From: Jacaranda mimosifolia
Lineage: Eukaryota > Streptophyta > Magnoliopsida > Lamiales > Bignoniaceae
Length of the DNA: 64,000 bases
Direction: 5' to 3'
Assembly (NCBI GenBank): GCA_018894105.1
Contig: CM032133.1
Coordinates: 15,514,501-15,578,500, forward strand
Shown: piece by piece, positions 1 through 11,800 of the stretch
Position numbering within the stretch: the stretch's first letter is position 1
How the letters are laid out: the number at the start of each line of letters is the position of its first letter
Program-made: the position numbers and the translations under genes
Notes under the pieces: model-generated
What the model was told of the DNA's origin: nothing
What the model saw: only the letters and a program-made list of their open reading frames with translations
Database searches by the model: none

Positions 1-178
1 ATTCCTACTTTTATAAATGTATATTTATATTATATATATAAATATATATTTGTGGAGACTGAAAAATTAATAGAATTAATTTACTATTTTTTACGAGTTT
101 AATCTAATTTAAAATTTGAAATAAATTTAATTAGTAATGCATGCAATAAATAAACTATATATACATTTGATAAGTCAA

Positions 179-305
179 GGGCATCTTATTTATAAATACC
201 TAAAGGTCCTAAACCCACTCACTTTTGTGTTCAGTCCCCCATCTACCATTTTTTTAGTTTTAACTCCCCAATTCAATTTTGTTTTTTGAGTTGACTACCC
301 ATGCA
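179..305 (+). repeat. MULE-1 left terminal inverted repeat
   Basis: Begins GGGCATC directly after the 9-base duplication. It pairs imperfectly with the reverse complement of about 6123-6247; the best-conserved blocks are the TAAATACC run near the tip and the CACTTTTGTGTTCA block. A run of 14-15 C at about 324-338 lies just inside. Confidence 0.8.
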
Positions 306-436
306 CTTGTTTTGACCAACACCCCCCCCCCCCCAACAAACCTTATTTTCTCTTCTTTTTCTTTTTGTTTATTTGACATTATTCCTTCTCTCTGTTCATT
401 CTTTCTTCTCTCCTATTGGCTCTCTCCCGCTAAAAC

Positions 437-628
437 CAGGTAAGATATTTTTATTTTTTTTATTTTTATTTTTTGCCATTCTTAAATTGGTTCAGCGAGA
501 AGATCCTTGGCGCATTTATTGCCATGACTCTCTCCTTCGAACAGCAGGTAAGATTGTTTTTTTTTCTTTTTATTTTTTTGCCATTCTCAAATTGGTTCAG
601 GGAGAAGATCCTTAACCTATTTATTGCC
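437..628 (+). repeat. Two-copy ~108-bp tandem duplication in MULE-1
   Basis: The block at 437-524, starting CAGGTAAGAT and ending with the AAATTGGTTCAG...GAAGATCCTT...TTTATTGCC segment, is repeated at 545-628 with small length changes in its T-runs. Each copy starts with a consensus 5' splice site (CAG/GTAAG), so the duplication may have doubled a leader exon border of the transposase gene. That last point is inference. Confidence 0.65.
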
Positions 629-764
629 CTTTTTTAATATGGAGTTTATTAATAGCGTAATAGTAGGTAGAAGAAAGTAAGACTTCGTGAATTTAAGCTT
701 CATAAAAATGTCTTCGAGTGGCCAAGATGCTAAAACTTAGCTATTAAAAAGTTGTGTATACAAT

Positions 765-1035
765 GGGGAACTCTATATTTTGTCAATCTATGAAGATATG
801 AGTTTGATGGAGTTATTGTTTCAGATTGAGAAAAAATGGCTTGGAATTAGTTCTGAGCTCAATGAATTGCAATATATCACTCCACATAAGAAGACATATG
901 TCATTTTGGAAACTGATAATGACGTTTTGAATATGATTTGATTGCATATTTTGCTTAAAATGGGCATTGTTGATATAATGGTCGTCAAAAAAATGAACCG
1001 AAAAAACATGGAAGGAAAATCTGTTATATTTATTG
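765..1035 (+). pseudogene. Broken MULE transposase N-terminal (PB1-like) exon
   Basis: The frame starting at 765 reads a segment with IYEDMSLMELLFQIEKKW, then ELQYITPHKKTYVILETDND, then an in-frame TGA near 938-940, then KMGIVDIMVV. The pattern (EDM...ELL...IEKKW, then YxxPHKKT and a DND-DVLNM run before a hydrophobic IVDIMVV strand) matches the PB1-like N-terminal region of plant mudrA-type transposases. A GTAAG at 1036 could be a donor site. Nothing recognisable as the DNA-binding, DDE or SWIM regions follows, so the gene is truncated as well as interrupted. The assignment rests on motif memory, not alignment. Confidence 0.6.
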
Positions 1036-2044
1036 GTAAGTTTCTTCATATTTTCATATTAGTATTGCATCAATTCTTTGTTATATTTCCGATGTGTTTC
1101 GATTAGTACCTAATCGTTATATGTTCTTCCTGCTCAATAAGATAATTTATTTATATATTATCATACTTAGTAGTTCACTAATTAATACCAGATTAGTGCA
1201 ATTTAGTACTTCTACTCTGATACTTAATACTTCTACTCAATCTGCACATTAATAGTTGTAGGAGTTTTGAGATGATTGATAATAATATATTGTGTCCTAT
1301 GGATTTACATGGTTGGAATGACATAATTTATGTGTGTGTAGAACAAGATGATTGAACACATTGCAAAATGATACAATCCTTTGAAAGCAAGCTTGTGCTT
1401 CTATTGAGTAAAAGTCACTTTCCTACCATTTAGTGCAAATTGATATGATGGCGTATTTGTTTACCGTTTTATTGTATATTTGTCCTTGTATTACCATTTG
1501 TCATTACTTATAAAATACTATCTTGATTGATTTTATTTCTCTTCAATTAGGAAAAAGAGGATGCAAAGAAGACAAAGACTTAAAAGAAGATGGATTAGAA
1601 ATAGACAGTATACACTTGCTTATGATAGCTGCTAAATTCATCCTTGTCTAGAGGACATGTTGAGTTGATGTATTTGTACTATATTGTATTTTAATCAGAG
1701 AATTTTTAGAGAATTATTTATATTGTGTACTTTGTAAAATATGGACATATTGTACTATCATTTTAGTATGAAAGGAATCATGAATGAGTATCCTTTTAGC
1801 TATTCGGAAGGTTTAAATTGGAGCTATTGTTCAAATTTATTTTTTGTTTTATCAAAAAAATAATACCTTATGTTAGTAATGCAATACCTCATTTCAGCAA
1901 AATAATACTTTATTTTTTGCAACAGAATACTTGATTTTAGAATAACAATACCCCGTCTTCAACATTTAATACTTCATCAAAGTGATACTATACTTAAATG
2001 TTGTATGCCTATTTTGCCTCAAATTACTAGTGAAACTACATATA

Positions 2045-4385
2045 AGACCATATACTAAAAATCATATTTTCTTTATGAAATGGTTTGGACACGCACGGGT
2101 TGAAATGGTTTGGAACATAAACACCTATATCCAACCACTTGCGCTCTCATTCATAGTAGTGTGAAACCATTCATACATGGTACTAGAAATCCCTAATATG
2201 CTAAGAATGATATGACATGGTCCTATGATCATGCCAGGGCCAAATTAGGCTGAATTGAACTCAGTCCCTTATGTGCTGAGAATAATATCATAAATCTGCC
2301 AAAAAAGTACCCAGTATTGGCATTTATATACTCCAGAACTGTGTTTGTGTACTTAATTTGTTAAGGTTGTGTACTTATTATACATGTTCCTATACTTACT
2401 TTTTCGAAGGCCAAGATGAGGCTCAATTTGATGCGTGGAACAACACATAAGACACCTTAACGCTACAAAAATGTGGTTTGTTGAAGAAATAGTTTGGATA
2501 TGCATGTGTTGAAATTGTTTGAAACACAAACATCCACATCCAACCACTCGCGCTTCATTCATAATATTGTGAAACCATTCATGCATGGTACCGAAAATTC
2601 CTAATGTGATGAGAATGATATGCCATGATCTTATGATCATACAATGGCCAGATTAGGCCAAAATTCAATCCCTTACGTGCTGAGAATGATACCAAAAATC
2701 TGCGAAACAGTACCCAATATTGGTATTTATGTACTCCAGAGCTGCGTTTATGTACTTAATTTGCTAGGGTTGTGTATTTATTATGCCTGTTTCTGTACTT
2801 GTTTTTTCAAAGGCCGAGATGAGGCTTAAATCAATGCATAAAATAACACATAACACCCTAATGAGACAAAATCATGGTTTGTTGAAGAAATGGTTTGGAT
2901 ACACACGTGTTGAGACAGTTTGGAACACAAATCCCCACATCCAACGACTTGCACTCTCATTCATAACAGTATAAACCATTGATGCATGAGCCAAATGAAT
3001 CCTCCCGACACCAACATCAAAAACCATTGAATCTATCATGACTATATGGTCTTAGGACTAATACGCCATGTTTTTATGATCATGCAATGGCCAAATCAGG
3101 TTGAATTGAAATCGATCCCTTATGTGTTGAGAATGATACCGAAAATTTGAAAAAAAAAGGTACCCAACATTGGCATTTATGTACTCCAGAACTGTGTTTT
3201 TGTATTGTGTACTTATTATACATATTTTTGTACTTGCTTTTTCAAAGGCCTCGATAAGGCTCAATTCGATACATGGAACAACCCTAATGCAATAAAATCA
3301 AGGTTTGTTGAATAAATGATCATGATAGTACGTGTTGAAATGGTTGAGAACACAACCACCCATATCCAACCACCTGAAATCTCGTTCATAGTAGTATAAA
3401 ACATTGATGCACGAGCCAAATAACTCTTCCCGACACCACCGTCGAAAATCGCTGAACCTATCCTGACATATGAGTCCTAGGACTAATACACTATGGTCTT
3501 ATGATCATGCAATGACCATATTAAGCCGAATTGAACTCGGTCCCTTATGTGTTGAGAATAATATTGAAAATCTGCAGAAAAGTAATTAGTTTTGGCGACT
3601 ATGTACTTCGAAACTACGTTTATGTACTTAATTTGCAAATGTTGTGTACCTATGATACATTTTTCTATACTTGGTTTTCCAAACGTTGAGATGAGGCTCA
3701 ATTCGATGCGTAGAACAATATATAAGACACCATAATGCGACAAAACTGTAGCTTGTTGAAGAAATGATCGTGATAGTACATGTTAAAATGATTGGGAACT
3801 TAAACACCCACATCCAACCATTTGTGCTCTTATCCATAGTAGTATAAACCATTGATGCATGAGCCAAATGAATCCTCCCAACACCACCATCGAAAACCAC
3901 TGAACCTATCATGACTATATGAATTCTAGGACTAATACGTTATGGTCTTATGATCATGCAATGGCCAGAATAGGCCGAATTGAACTCAATCCCTTATGTG
4001 TTGAAAATAATACTAGAAATTCCTAAAAAGTACCTAGTTTTGGCGACTATGTACTCTGGAACTACATTTTTGTATTGAGTTTTTCTTATTTATGTACTTA
4101 TTTTGTGTGATTTTGTACTTTCTTTCCCAAATGTCGAGTTTAACCTTAATTCGATGCTTAAAATAACACATAAGACACTCTAATATAACAAAATCATTTT
4201 TTCTTCAAATAATGTTCATGATAGCATGTGTTGAAATGGTTGGGAACACAAATACCAACATCTAACCACTTGCATTCTTATTCATACTGGAAATCTGCAA
4301 AAAAGTACCTAGTTTTGATAATTATGTACTTTGGAAATGCATTTATATACTGAGTTATCACTAGTTGTGTACTTATTTTGAGTTA
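2045..4385 (+). repeat. Tandem array of ~405-450-bp units inside MULE-1
   Basis: A landmark of the form ATGxTCxTATGATCATxCAATGGCC recurs near 2215, 2621, 3064, 3490 and 3941, giving spacings of about 406, 443, 426 and 451 bases. Other blocks recur with it: TTGTTGAAGAAATGxTTxxGATA, CCAACCACTTGCxCTCATTCATA, CCCTTATGTGxTGAGAATxATA, and a GTACTTATTATACAT segment. A partial sixth unit ends near 4385. Short open frames on both strands here are by-products of the repeats. No coding function is apparent. Confidence 0.85.
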
Positions 4386-6122
4386 ATCTATAATATATAT
4401 ATATATCTTCACCAGTATCTATATATAAATAAAATTTTAAATTATACTATAAATTGTAAAAACCATCCATTACGATCATCCAAATACACAAATTATAAAT
4501 GTTATCTATTAAGAATATCAGAAATATAGAAATAATCACTTCAATATCCACATACAAAAATTAAATTCATCCAAATAATAACCATCCGACATCATTATTG
4601 AGCCTTGGAATACATTAAACCATGCTCATCAATCAGAATTTTTGCAGTAATATGCTCAAAGATTGAAATATCCTTCTCAACATCTATATATAAATGCTAA
4701 AATCATCCAAGTAATAACCATCCAAACACATCATTAATCAATGTTGAAACATAGTAAACCATACTCATCCTTTTTTTTCTTTATCCCCCAATATCACCTT
4801 CCCCATCATCACCATTAGGTGGATCTCAACCTCAACAATAACACCTTTAGGCAAAGGATCTGCTAGAGGACTATTTATGTACTTGAAAGTGTCTTAAGAT
4901 TGCTTCAACTTAATTGAATCTAATGTTCAACTTTGGTGTACGATAATATACATGAAATTGGGTTCTTTTATTGGTTGGAGGTGTTCAAACCCAATGGAAC
5001 TCTTCTGTTACCATAGGAAAATATCGAGGAAAGCAACAAGCATATAATTCCAATTTCCTTCTAGTCATTTCTACCAACAAGGAAATAATACAAATAAGTT
5101 TTAAAAATATTTCAATGCGCATATATAATTAAGGTTCTGATACTGCATATACCAGTATAAATATTGAACTAGATTGTTTTTATACTAAAAATAATAGCAT
5201 ACAATACTAAAAAGAGTAAATCATATGTTTTTTGGATAAACAATAGAAAATAATTAGATATGTTTTACACCCTTCGAAGAGACTATAATTTGAATAGAAT
5301 CTCTAAAATTTAGTTGAAACATATCCAAGATTAATCATACTTTAAATTAAGTCTACCATTACAAAAATCAACTATTAATAACTAAATAAAGTATATATTA
5401 ATGATAAAAAGTTTCAAAACCAAAAAGAAAAATGAAGAAGAAATTAACTTCATTATGAATAACTTACAATTAGAGTTCTAAATTTAGTTCCAATCGAGTA
5501 AATAATAACTAAGAAATAAACAGATGAATAGACTCCAGATAGCCAAATTGCCTCTCACAGGCCTCATATGAAAATAACTCACAGTTATTCTTTTATCACA
5601 TCATCTCATCTTCCTATTCATCACATTCCTAACTTTACCCAAATATAGATTCAAGAAAAGAGTCTTCAAGAAAAAAATAGCAATAGAAATGACCTTGGGA
5701 CTTGCCAGTCTTCATGGAGCCAAGTCCATTGCACCACTACTTCCATCGGAAAACACCACCTTACGTCTGCCTTACTACTGATTTGCTCTCAAACCTTCGT
5801 TCTTTTCCTAAAATTAATGGATGTGATGAAAATTTATAAAAAAAATCCGCATATGGGAAACAAGAGGAACGCAAACATTACCTCAAGCTTCAAACACAAA
5901 CCACTCACAACAAGAAGAAGAAAAATGAAACAAGAGGAGCTTGACAGTTACAGGGCATTTCTAGATGAAGAGAAAAATGGAGGGAAATGGAGAGAGAGAG
6001 TCGCGGATGAAAGAACAAAAAGAAAAAAAATGTGGCCACGCCTTCTTGCCCATTTTCAGGAATGTGAAGAAAGTTTAAGTCATTTTGTAATTTAAATTCC
6101 AAATGAGGGGCATTTTAGTACT

Positions 6123-6247
6123 TGTACAATCAGTAGAGAGTGATTCCAAAAAATAAAGTTGAGATGGGGAGTGAAGACCAAGAAAAAATAAATGGGGATT
6201 GAACACAAAAGTGAAATCAGATTTGGGTATTTAAGGCCAATTAACCC
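6123..6247 (-). repeat. MULE-1 right terminal inverted repeat
   Basis: Mirror copy of the left end, finishing TTAACCC immediately before ATAAGTCAA at 6248-6256. Divergence from the left copy is substantial, which fits an old insertion. Confidence 0.8.
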
Positions 6248-6256
6248 ATAAGTCAA

Positions 6257-8833
6257 AAGGCATAATAAATGTGGTATATATACATAAATTTAATTTAATA
6301 GTTTAATTGTAATTTACCACTAATTCATATATCTTAAATGTGATACTTTTATTAGATAGGAACATTTTTATCTTCACGTAAATGGAAGAAACTAAGTCTA
6401 ATTACAAGGACATTTGATTTGGAATACATGTAATAAATGTAATATATATATATATATATATATATAAATGGGATGTATATACATTTGTTAAGTTAAAAGA
6501 TTTAATTTAGTTAATTTAATGTAGTTACTATTTTGATTGAGTCTAATTAAAAATAAATATAATTTAGTTACGTTGCAATTATCATTAGACCACATATATT
6601 GAATGGAATAATTTTATTATAGGGAGATTTTTGTCTTCACATAAAATGGAAGAAACCACTATATCTATTCATACTTTTATAGGTAGTATAGGAAACATAT
6701 TTATTCCTTCATCCCAAAATTATGAAACTTATGTCTTTTATATTTTGTACTTGAAACTTTAGTGGTTGAGAGTTATCAAGGTCACATCATTATTTTAATA
6801 TTGAGAGGATAGTTTTGAAAGATGATTTTGATACGTGTTGCCGAACTCAATAGCTTAAGCTCGTTGGTCTCGACCTCAGCCCACACCAACCAAGAAAATG
6901 GCGCAGCAAGCACATAGCATTCGACCTTGAGTTGAGGCCTAAAACTTGACATCAGAAAGCCACTCTCCATCCGCAACGAGCATGTGTCGACAAATAGGGT
7001 CGAGTACCTTAGGAAATTTGGCATAAGCAGACCAATCGATCTTCAACAGCAAAACATCAAAATCAATAGAGTTTTACTTGACCCTTCAGATTTGAGATTG
7101 GAGGTCAAGAGACAAATAGCTGCCGTAAATCCATTGTAGGCTGACATCAATCGTATTCCATCGTCTAGCTCACCCTGCAACACCTTTTGCAACATTTCCT
7201 GTAAGCAAGCGGCAACAGATTGGTCGGGTCGCAGAAAAGACCTGTCTTGCCCTCAAGAAAAGAATGGGCACTTTGCCATTGGATTGGGTAGTTCAGTCAT
7301 TTCGGCCCCAACTTTGGGCACCTATAAATACTTGGCTCGAAAGCTAGACTTAGGTGCGCACTCTTTACACTAATTTGCATTCTTATTTCCTTCTATACTT
7401 TGCATCAGTTCTGTATTGACTTAAGCATCGAAGGGACTTAGTCAATGGCTACCTTGACAATGCTAACGCGTTTCTTATCTTGCAGATCGACCTAACCCAA
7501 ATCGAACTCCAGACTATTTGACCTTACATCACAGCTTCCAAACTCTCCCTTAATTGAAATTTACCTCGTTAGATTTGTTTTAGAAAATGGAGTATTATTT
7601 TATGACATCCCAAAAAGGAACAAGAAATAACTTTGAGATAAAGAGAATAGTATTTTAAAAATATAATCTTCTATCTTTTACTTTCTTTAGTATCTTAATT
7701 TTCAATTTCTAAAACTAATGAGTATCACAGTGTTACTGTCACTATCACATGAATAGTCGATGAATAGCTAGTCCATCGGCTATTCATGTCGAAATATCCT
7801 ACCTTTATAGTTTAATTTGATTCTTCATATTTGGCAACGAGTGTGACATTGGCGAGCAAGAAGCGACAATAGTCTATATACAAACATATTATTAGAAATC
7901 TAAACCCAACGAGAACTGAGAAAGCAGATTTTCTGACGTTTTATATTAAAATTATTAAAGTCATATTTACATCATTGTGTTTAATAAAAAAAATGAGGGA
8001 AGCTCTAATAATAAATATTAGAAGGGAGAAAAGGGATAATAGATCTTGTTATTAATCTTATTTAAAAAAGAAAAAAACATATACAATAAATAAGTACTTG
8101 TGGTTCATTAGTAGGAGGGAGACCTTATGAGGGGCAATAGTTTAAATTGAGTTCTATATATAAACATAGTGTGACAAGTCTAAATTCAGATTTGGACATT
8201 TCGGATATTTCATGGTTTTTCATAGAAAAAAATTGTACAGGTCTGATTATAATATTAGGAAATTTCAAGAAAGATAATTGTAATTGACAAAATACAAATC
8301 CTTTTTCTAATGCAATTCACATAAAGGAAAGTAGACATAATTTCATAAATTTAAGGGTGCACCTAAACTACATCTTCAGAGAAATTTCTATAATAATCCA
8401 CAAAAATTAAGCATCAGAATCCTTTGCAGATATCCTTTGTGGATATTATAATAAGTCAAGAATACACTTTGACATTAGTCGGTACTTGATCATATATTCT
8501 CCATGTAGGAGTGGTGTTTCGACCTTCACTCTGCTAAGCTTTGAAAACTCTTAAAAATGCACACTCAGAATTGGTAGAGAAAATGACGAATGATTTCTAC
8601 TGGCACAAAAAGAGTATAATTCTGATATATAGTACAAAAAATTGCCGGTATTAAGTGACCTAAAAACTATATTTTTGTCGTGGGTTGTGTCGGACACCTC
8701 AAAACTCAAAACTAAATGCATTTCTCCTCTTCTTTTCTTGTTTTCTTGTGTCGATTTAATCTCAGAATTAACCAATCAGAAAAAAAATCCAGGCTAGTAC
8801 TTACTATTTTGTACAAAAGGGTTGCTGGTTATC
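6257..8833. other. Intergenic, AT-rich, no gene seen
   Basis: This stretch separates MULE-1 from the 3' end of the callose synthase gene. It holds an AT microsatellite at about 6441-6467 and one GC-richer block (about 6770-7560) that looks like an LTR remnant, listed separately. The last few hundred bases (about 8500-8833) presumably include the 3' untranslated region of the minus-strand callose synthase gene. No convincing coding frame is present. Confidence 0.6.
6770..7560 (+). repeat. Probable degraded solo LTR (gypsy type)
   Basis: This block is GC-richer than its surroundings. It repeats the layout of the two gypsy LTRs in this window: a TATA box (CTATAAATACTTGG at about 7322), then an ACTTAAGCATCGAAGGGACTTAGTC block about 95 bases downstream (compare ACTTGAGCGTCGGAAGG... 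in the 29.6-kb LTR), then CTTGCAGATCGACC. Sequence identity is low and I could not fix the ends or find a target duplication. It could also be a fragment of a different LTR family. Confidence 0.4.
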
Positions 8834-11800
8834 TCACTTATTCTTCTTTCCACCAGCCAGAATACGTTGAATCTGAAGACCTCTGCTGAAGGCCTGGTTG
8901 AAAAGCAGTCTAGTTTGGAATTCAGAGACAAATGGGAACCAGGCCAGCACAGCTACTGGAGCAAAGATCACCAATCCCATAAGGTACTCATACCCTCTCG
9001 CCAGGGCCTTAACAGACCCCCACATTCCCACTCCCTTCACTATTGCCTTGCAAGCTTGTGCTATCTGTTGGGGAAAATAATTAATGCCACCATTAATATA
9101 CATATATTTATGGATGCTTATATAAATCCCAAAACTATCCAGGGCAATCAAGTGTACCTGCAGAAGAGCCCATCCAGTTGGCAAGAAGCCTAGCAAGCTG
9201 GCAAAAATATCTCCAATTGTGAGCTCGAGGAATTTCATTGAGACGATAACTCCCACTACAAATGCAATGAATAGAAATAGTTTTAGGATTCTGAACATCA
9301 GTTGGAAATCCGCACTGAACCTTTTTCTCCCCACAGACACAATCTGCAGATTTAAAGATATGAGATTCAGAAAGATGGCTTTTGATTAGGAGGTTGTTTT
9401 ATTTTTTTAAGAAAACAAAAACAGATTGATCTTATAATTTTGCTATTGACCTTCAAAATGAGCATAGCAGCAACAATGACCAGCCAAGACAAACCATAAA
9501 CCTGCGACCATAATAGAGGATTAAAAACCAAACAATCAGAATATTCTCAAGTTCTCTGCAGACACGATTGAAATGTCAGTAGATTACAGGGAACAAGCAT
9601 TGAGGGAGGAAGACATTCTAATTATTCCAGAAACTTCACTGTTGGCTTCGTAAATATCATAATAACTGTAATTGTGAATCATTTTTTAATTCCAAGTAAA
9701 ATCTTTCAAAAGTGGTTGGACACTAAATGAGCAACAAGAGAATCAGCAAGAATTGAAGTAATTCAGATGCTTACCAAAATACTCTTGTCTTGCTGGGTGA
9801 CACTCAACTGATAAACAATTCCATACTGGTATACGAAGAAACGCAGAGCAAGAACGATTTCCCAGAACCTCCCTAAGAGTCCTGTGTATTGGAGATGTTC
9901 TTGCTCTTCATCCCACCAGGACTCCCAACTCTTGGTAGCTGGAACCCCAATTCCACCATGGCTACTCATCCACTTAGTCCAATCCTCAAAGTCCTCCACT
10001 ATCTTTTGCCATTCGAATCCCGAAGGATTGAAAAGAAAGGGAGCAAACAACCAGGAAATAACAAGAAACCACATTGAGAAACTGAGAAGCAGATAACTTG
10101 TAGAGTCAGGAGCAGCTGTTCCATAAGCATGATAAACTATGAGCAGAATCATCAGTTCCAGAGCTTTAGTAAAATGGCTTCTTGAGTACATTCTGTAATT
10201 CTCAGCAAACTTTTCATGTCTCACCACAAAACCACGCCCAGTGGCTCTGTATTTAGCTCCGCCATGTAACACTGTTCGCCCAAAGTAATGGAGCTTTGTC
10301 CCAAGAGAGAAAGTAAAGAAGACAGCTGCCAGTTGAAGCTGCATAATAATTACATCACCAGCTGCAGTTCTAAAGCCCCTCTCTAGTCCAATTTCCATAA
10401 CCATGGGCAGTGTCATCAACAGACCTAGTTGAACAATAGATTGAGATGCCATCACGGTCTTCAGAGCATTGTTTCCCTTAGATCTTGCGTATCTGACTAT
10501 GGTCTTCTCCAGTCCACTTAATGAAAGATAGAGCTTACCATACAAGTAAGCATACACTGTGAGGACCACAAGCTGCATAGCATCAATGAACACTATGTTT
10601 AAAAATTATTGGCTGGAAGACACGTAACAAAATAAATTTTCCAACTACTGAGATTGTATGTCATAATCACTACTTCTACTAGGGAATCACCTTTAATGGC
10701 AAGTAATCTAATCATGAATGTTCTGTCACCCTCTTTCTGAAGTTACAAAGGAAGATTTCCATAAGTTCACTAATTCAATATACACCTATTTGAAGTTAAG
10801 TGTAAATTATGACAGGCTTAACCAGTTAGTGCACACCATATACATGATAAACATTTGTAGAATATTTTTGTTAGTGACAATAAAATAATAGTCAAGGTGA
10901 GAAAATCAATCTGCACAATCGCAAAAGTATTCATATGTAATGTTTATACACAGAGCTTAGCAAAAAGTACAAATTCTTACCAAAAGCGAACACAAAAGAA
11001 TGATCATACTCATCATAGGAAACAGCTGCGGAAAATTTAAACATTCATGTACAATGTTATAGCATTTAATTCTTTTATAGTTTGCACCAAAACTAAAGTT
11101 ACAACTATGAAGAATAATCAAGGTGGAACAGGACCCAATTATGATGCTTTGTATTTGAAATTAGGAAGCAAGGAGTCTTTTACATTTTCAACCAGAAAGG
11201 AAGAGGCAGCTAAATATGGTTGTTTTAAAGGTAATACCCCCTCGTGTTTCATTTTATGTTAGCCTTTCCAAGAAACTAAAAGGCAGTATTTACCGCCAAA
11301 CAAATATAAAACTGGTCAAGTATCATTGTCAAAATTGTCCAAGAAAAATTCAGAGAACTCTTCTTCACGATATCCATAGTTATGAAAGCAAGAGAAGCAT
11401 ATTACCATTGAACTCACATAAAACCCAGTGGTTGTATAGTAACATGACAACATCCGGAAGAAGTCAAAACGATGCCCTAATCTGTAGAGGTCCCGGCTGA
11501 GTGTCTGTTCCCCATTACCACATGCAACTTTGGCTTCAAAAAGTGAGATCTGGTTGAGACCAACATCTCGTCCCTTCCCGACTTGAATGTATTCATGGTG
11601 AGTAATATTTCCACGTCTTAATGTTGAATTAAAACCTTCAGACAGTAAGGCGTGTTAGAATGTACATACAACATAACTACGTGCTAGGAAGATATGGTTT
11701 CAAGATCTCACCAGCAAATATATCCTCACTAAGATTGATTCCCTTGGAAGCTTTACTAATGCCCCCGCGAGTGACGTGAAAAATTCTGTCAAAAACGTCT

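Larger units (their letters stand above)
179..6247. mobile_element. Decayed Mutator-like element (MULE-1)
   Basis: The ends are imperfect inverted repeats of about 125 bases: the left end starts GGGCATCTTATTTATAAATA and the reverse complement of the right end starts GGGTTAATTGGCCTTAAATA, and both then share a CACTTTTGTGTTCA block. The element is flanked by a perfect 9-base duplication, ATAAGTCAA, at 170-178 and 6248-6256. Long inverted ends with a 9-base target duplication are diagnostic of Mutator-like elements. Inside are a broken transposase N-terminus (about 765-1035) and a tandem array (about 2045-4385). No transposase catalytic core is visible, so this copy is non-autonomous. The remaining interior (4.4-6.1 kb) is AT-rich; the 92-codon frame at 5817-6095 is lysine/arginine rich and I do not recognise it. 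Confidence 0.85.

Noticed and set aside
2045..4385. CRISPR-like or coding interpretation of the repeated block
   Set aside because: Units are ~405-450 bases, diverged throughout and without short identical repeats or spacers. Short frames on both strands are not conserved between units.
5817..6095. 92-codon plus-strand frame as a gene
   Set aside because: Lysine/arginine-rich, no family match, next to the MULE-1 right end, and overlapped by an opposite frame; not enough to call a gene.
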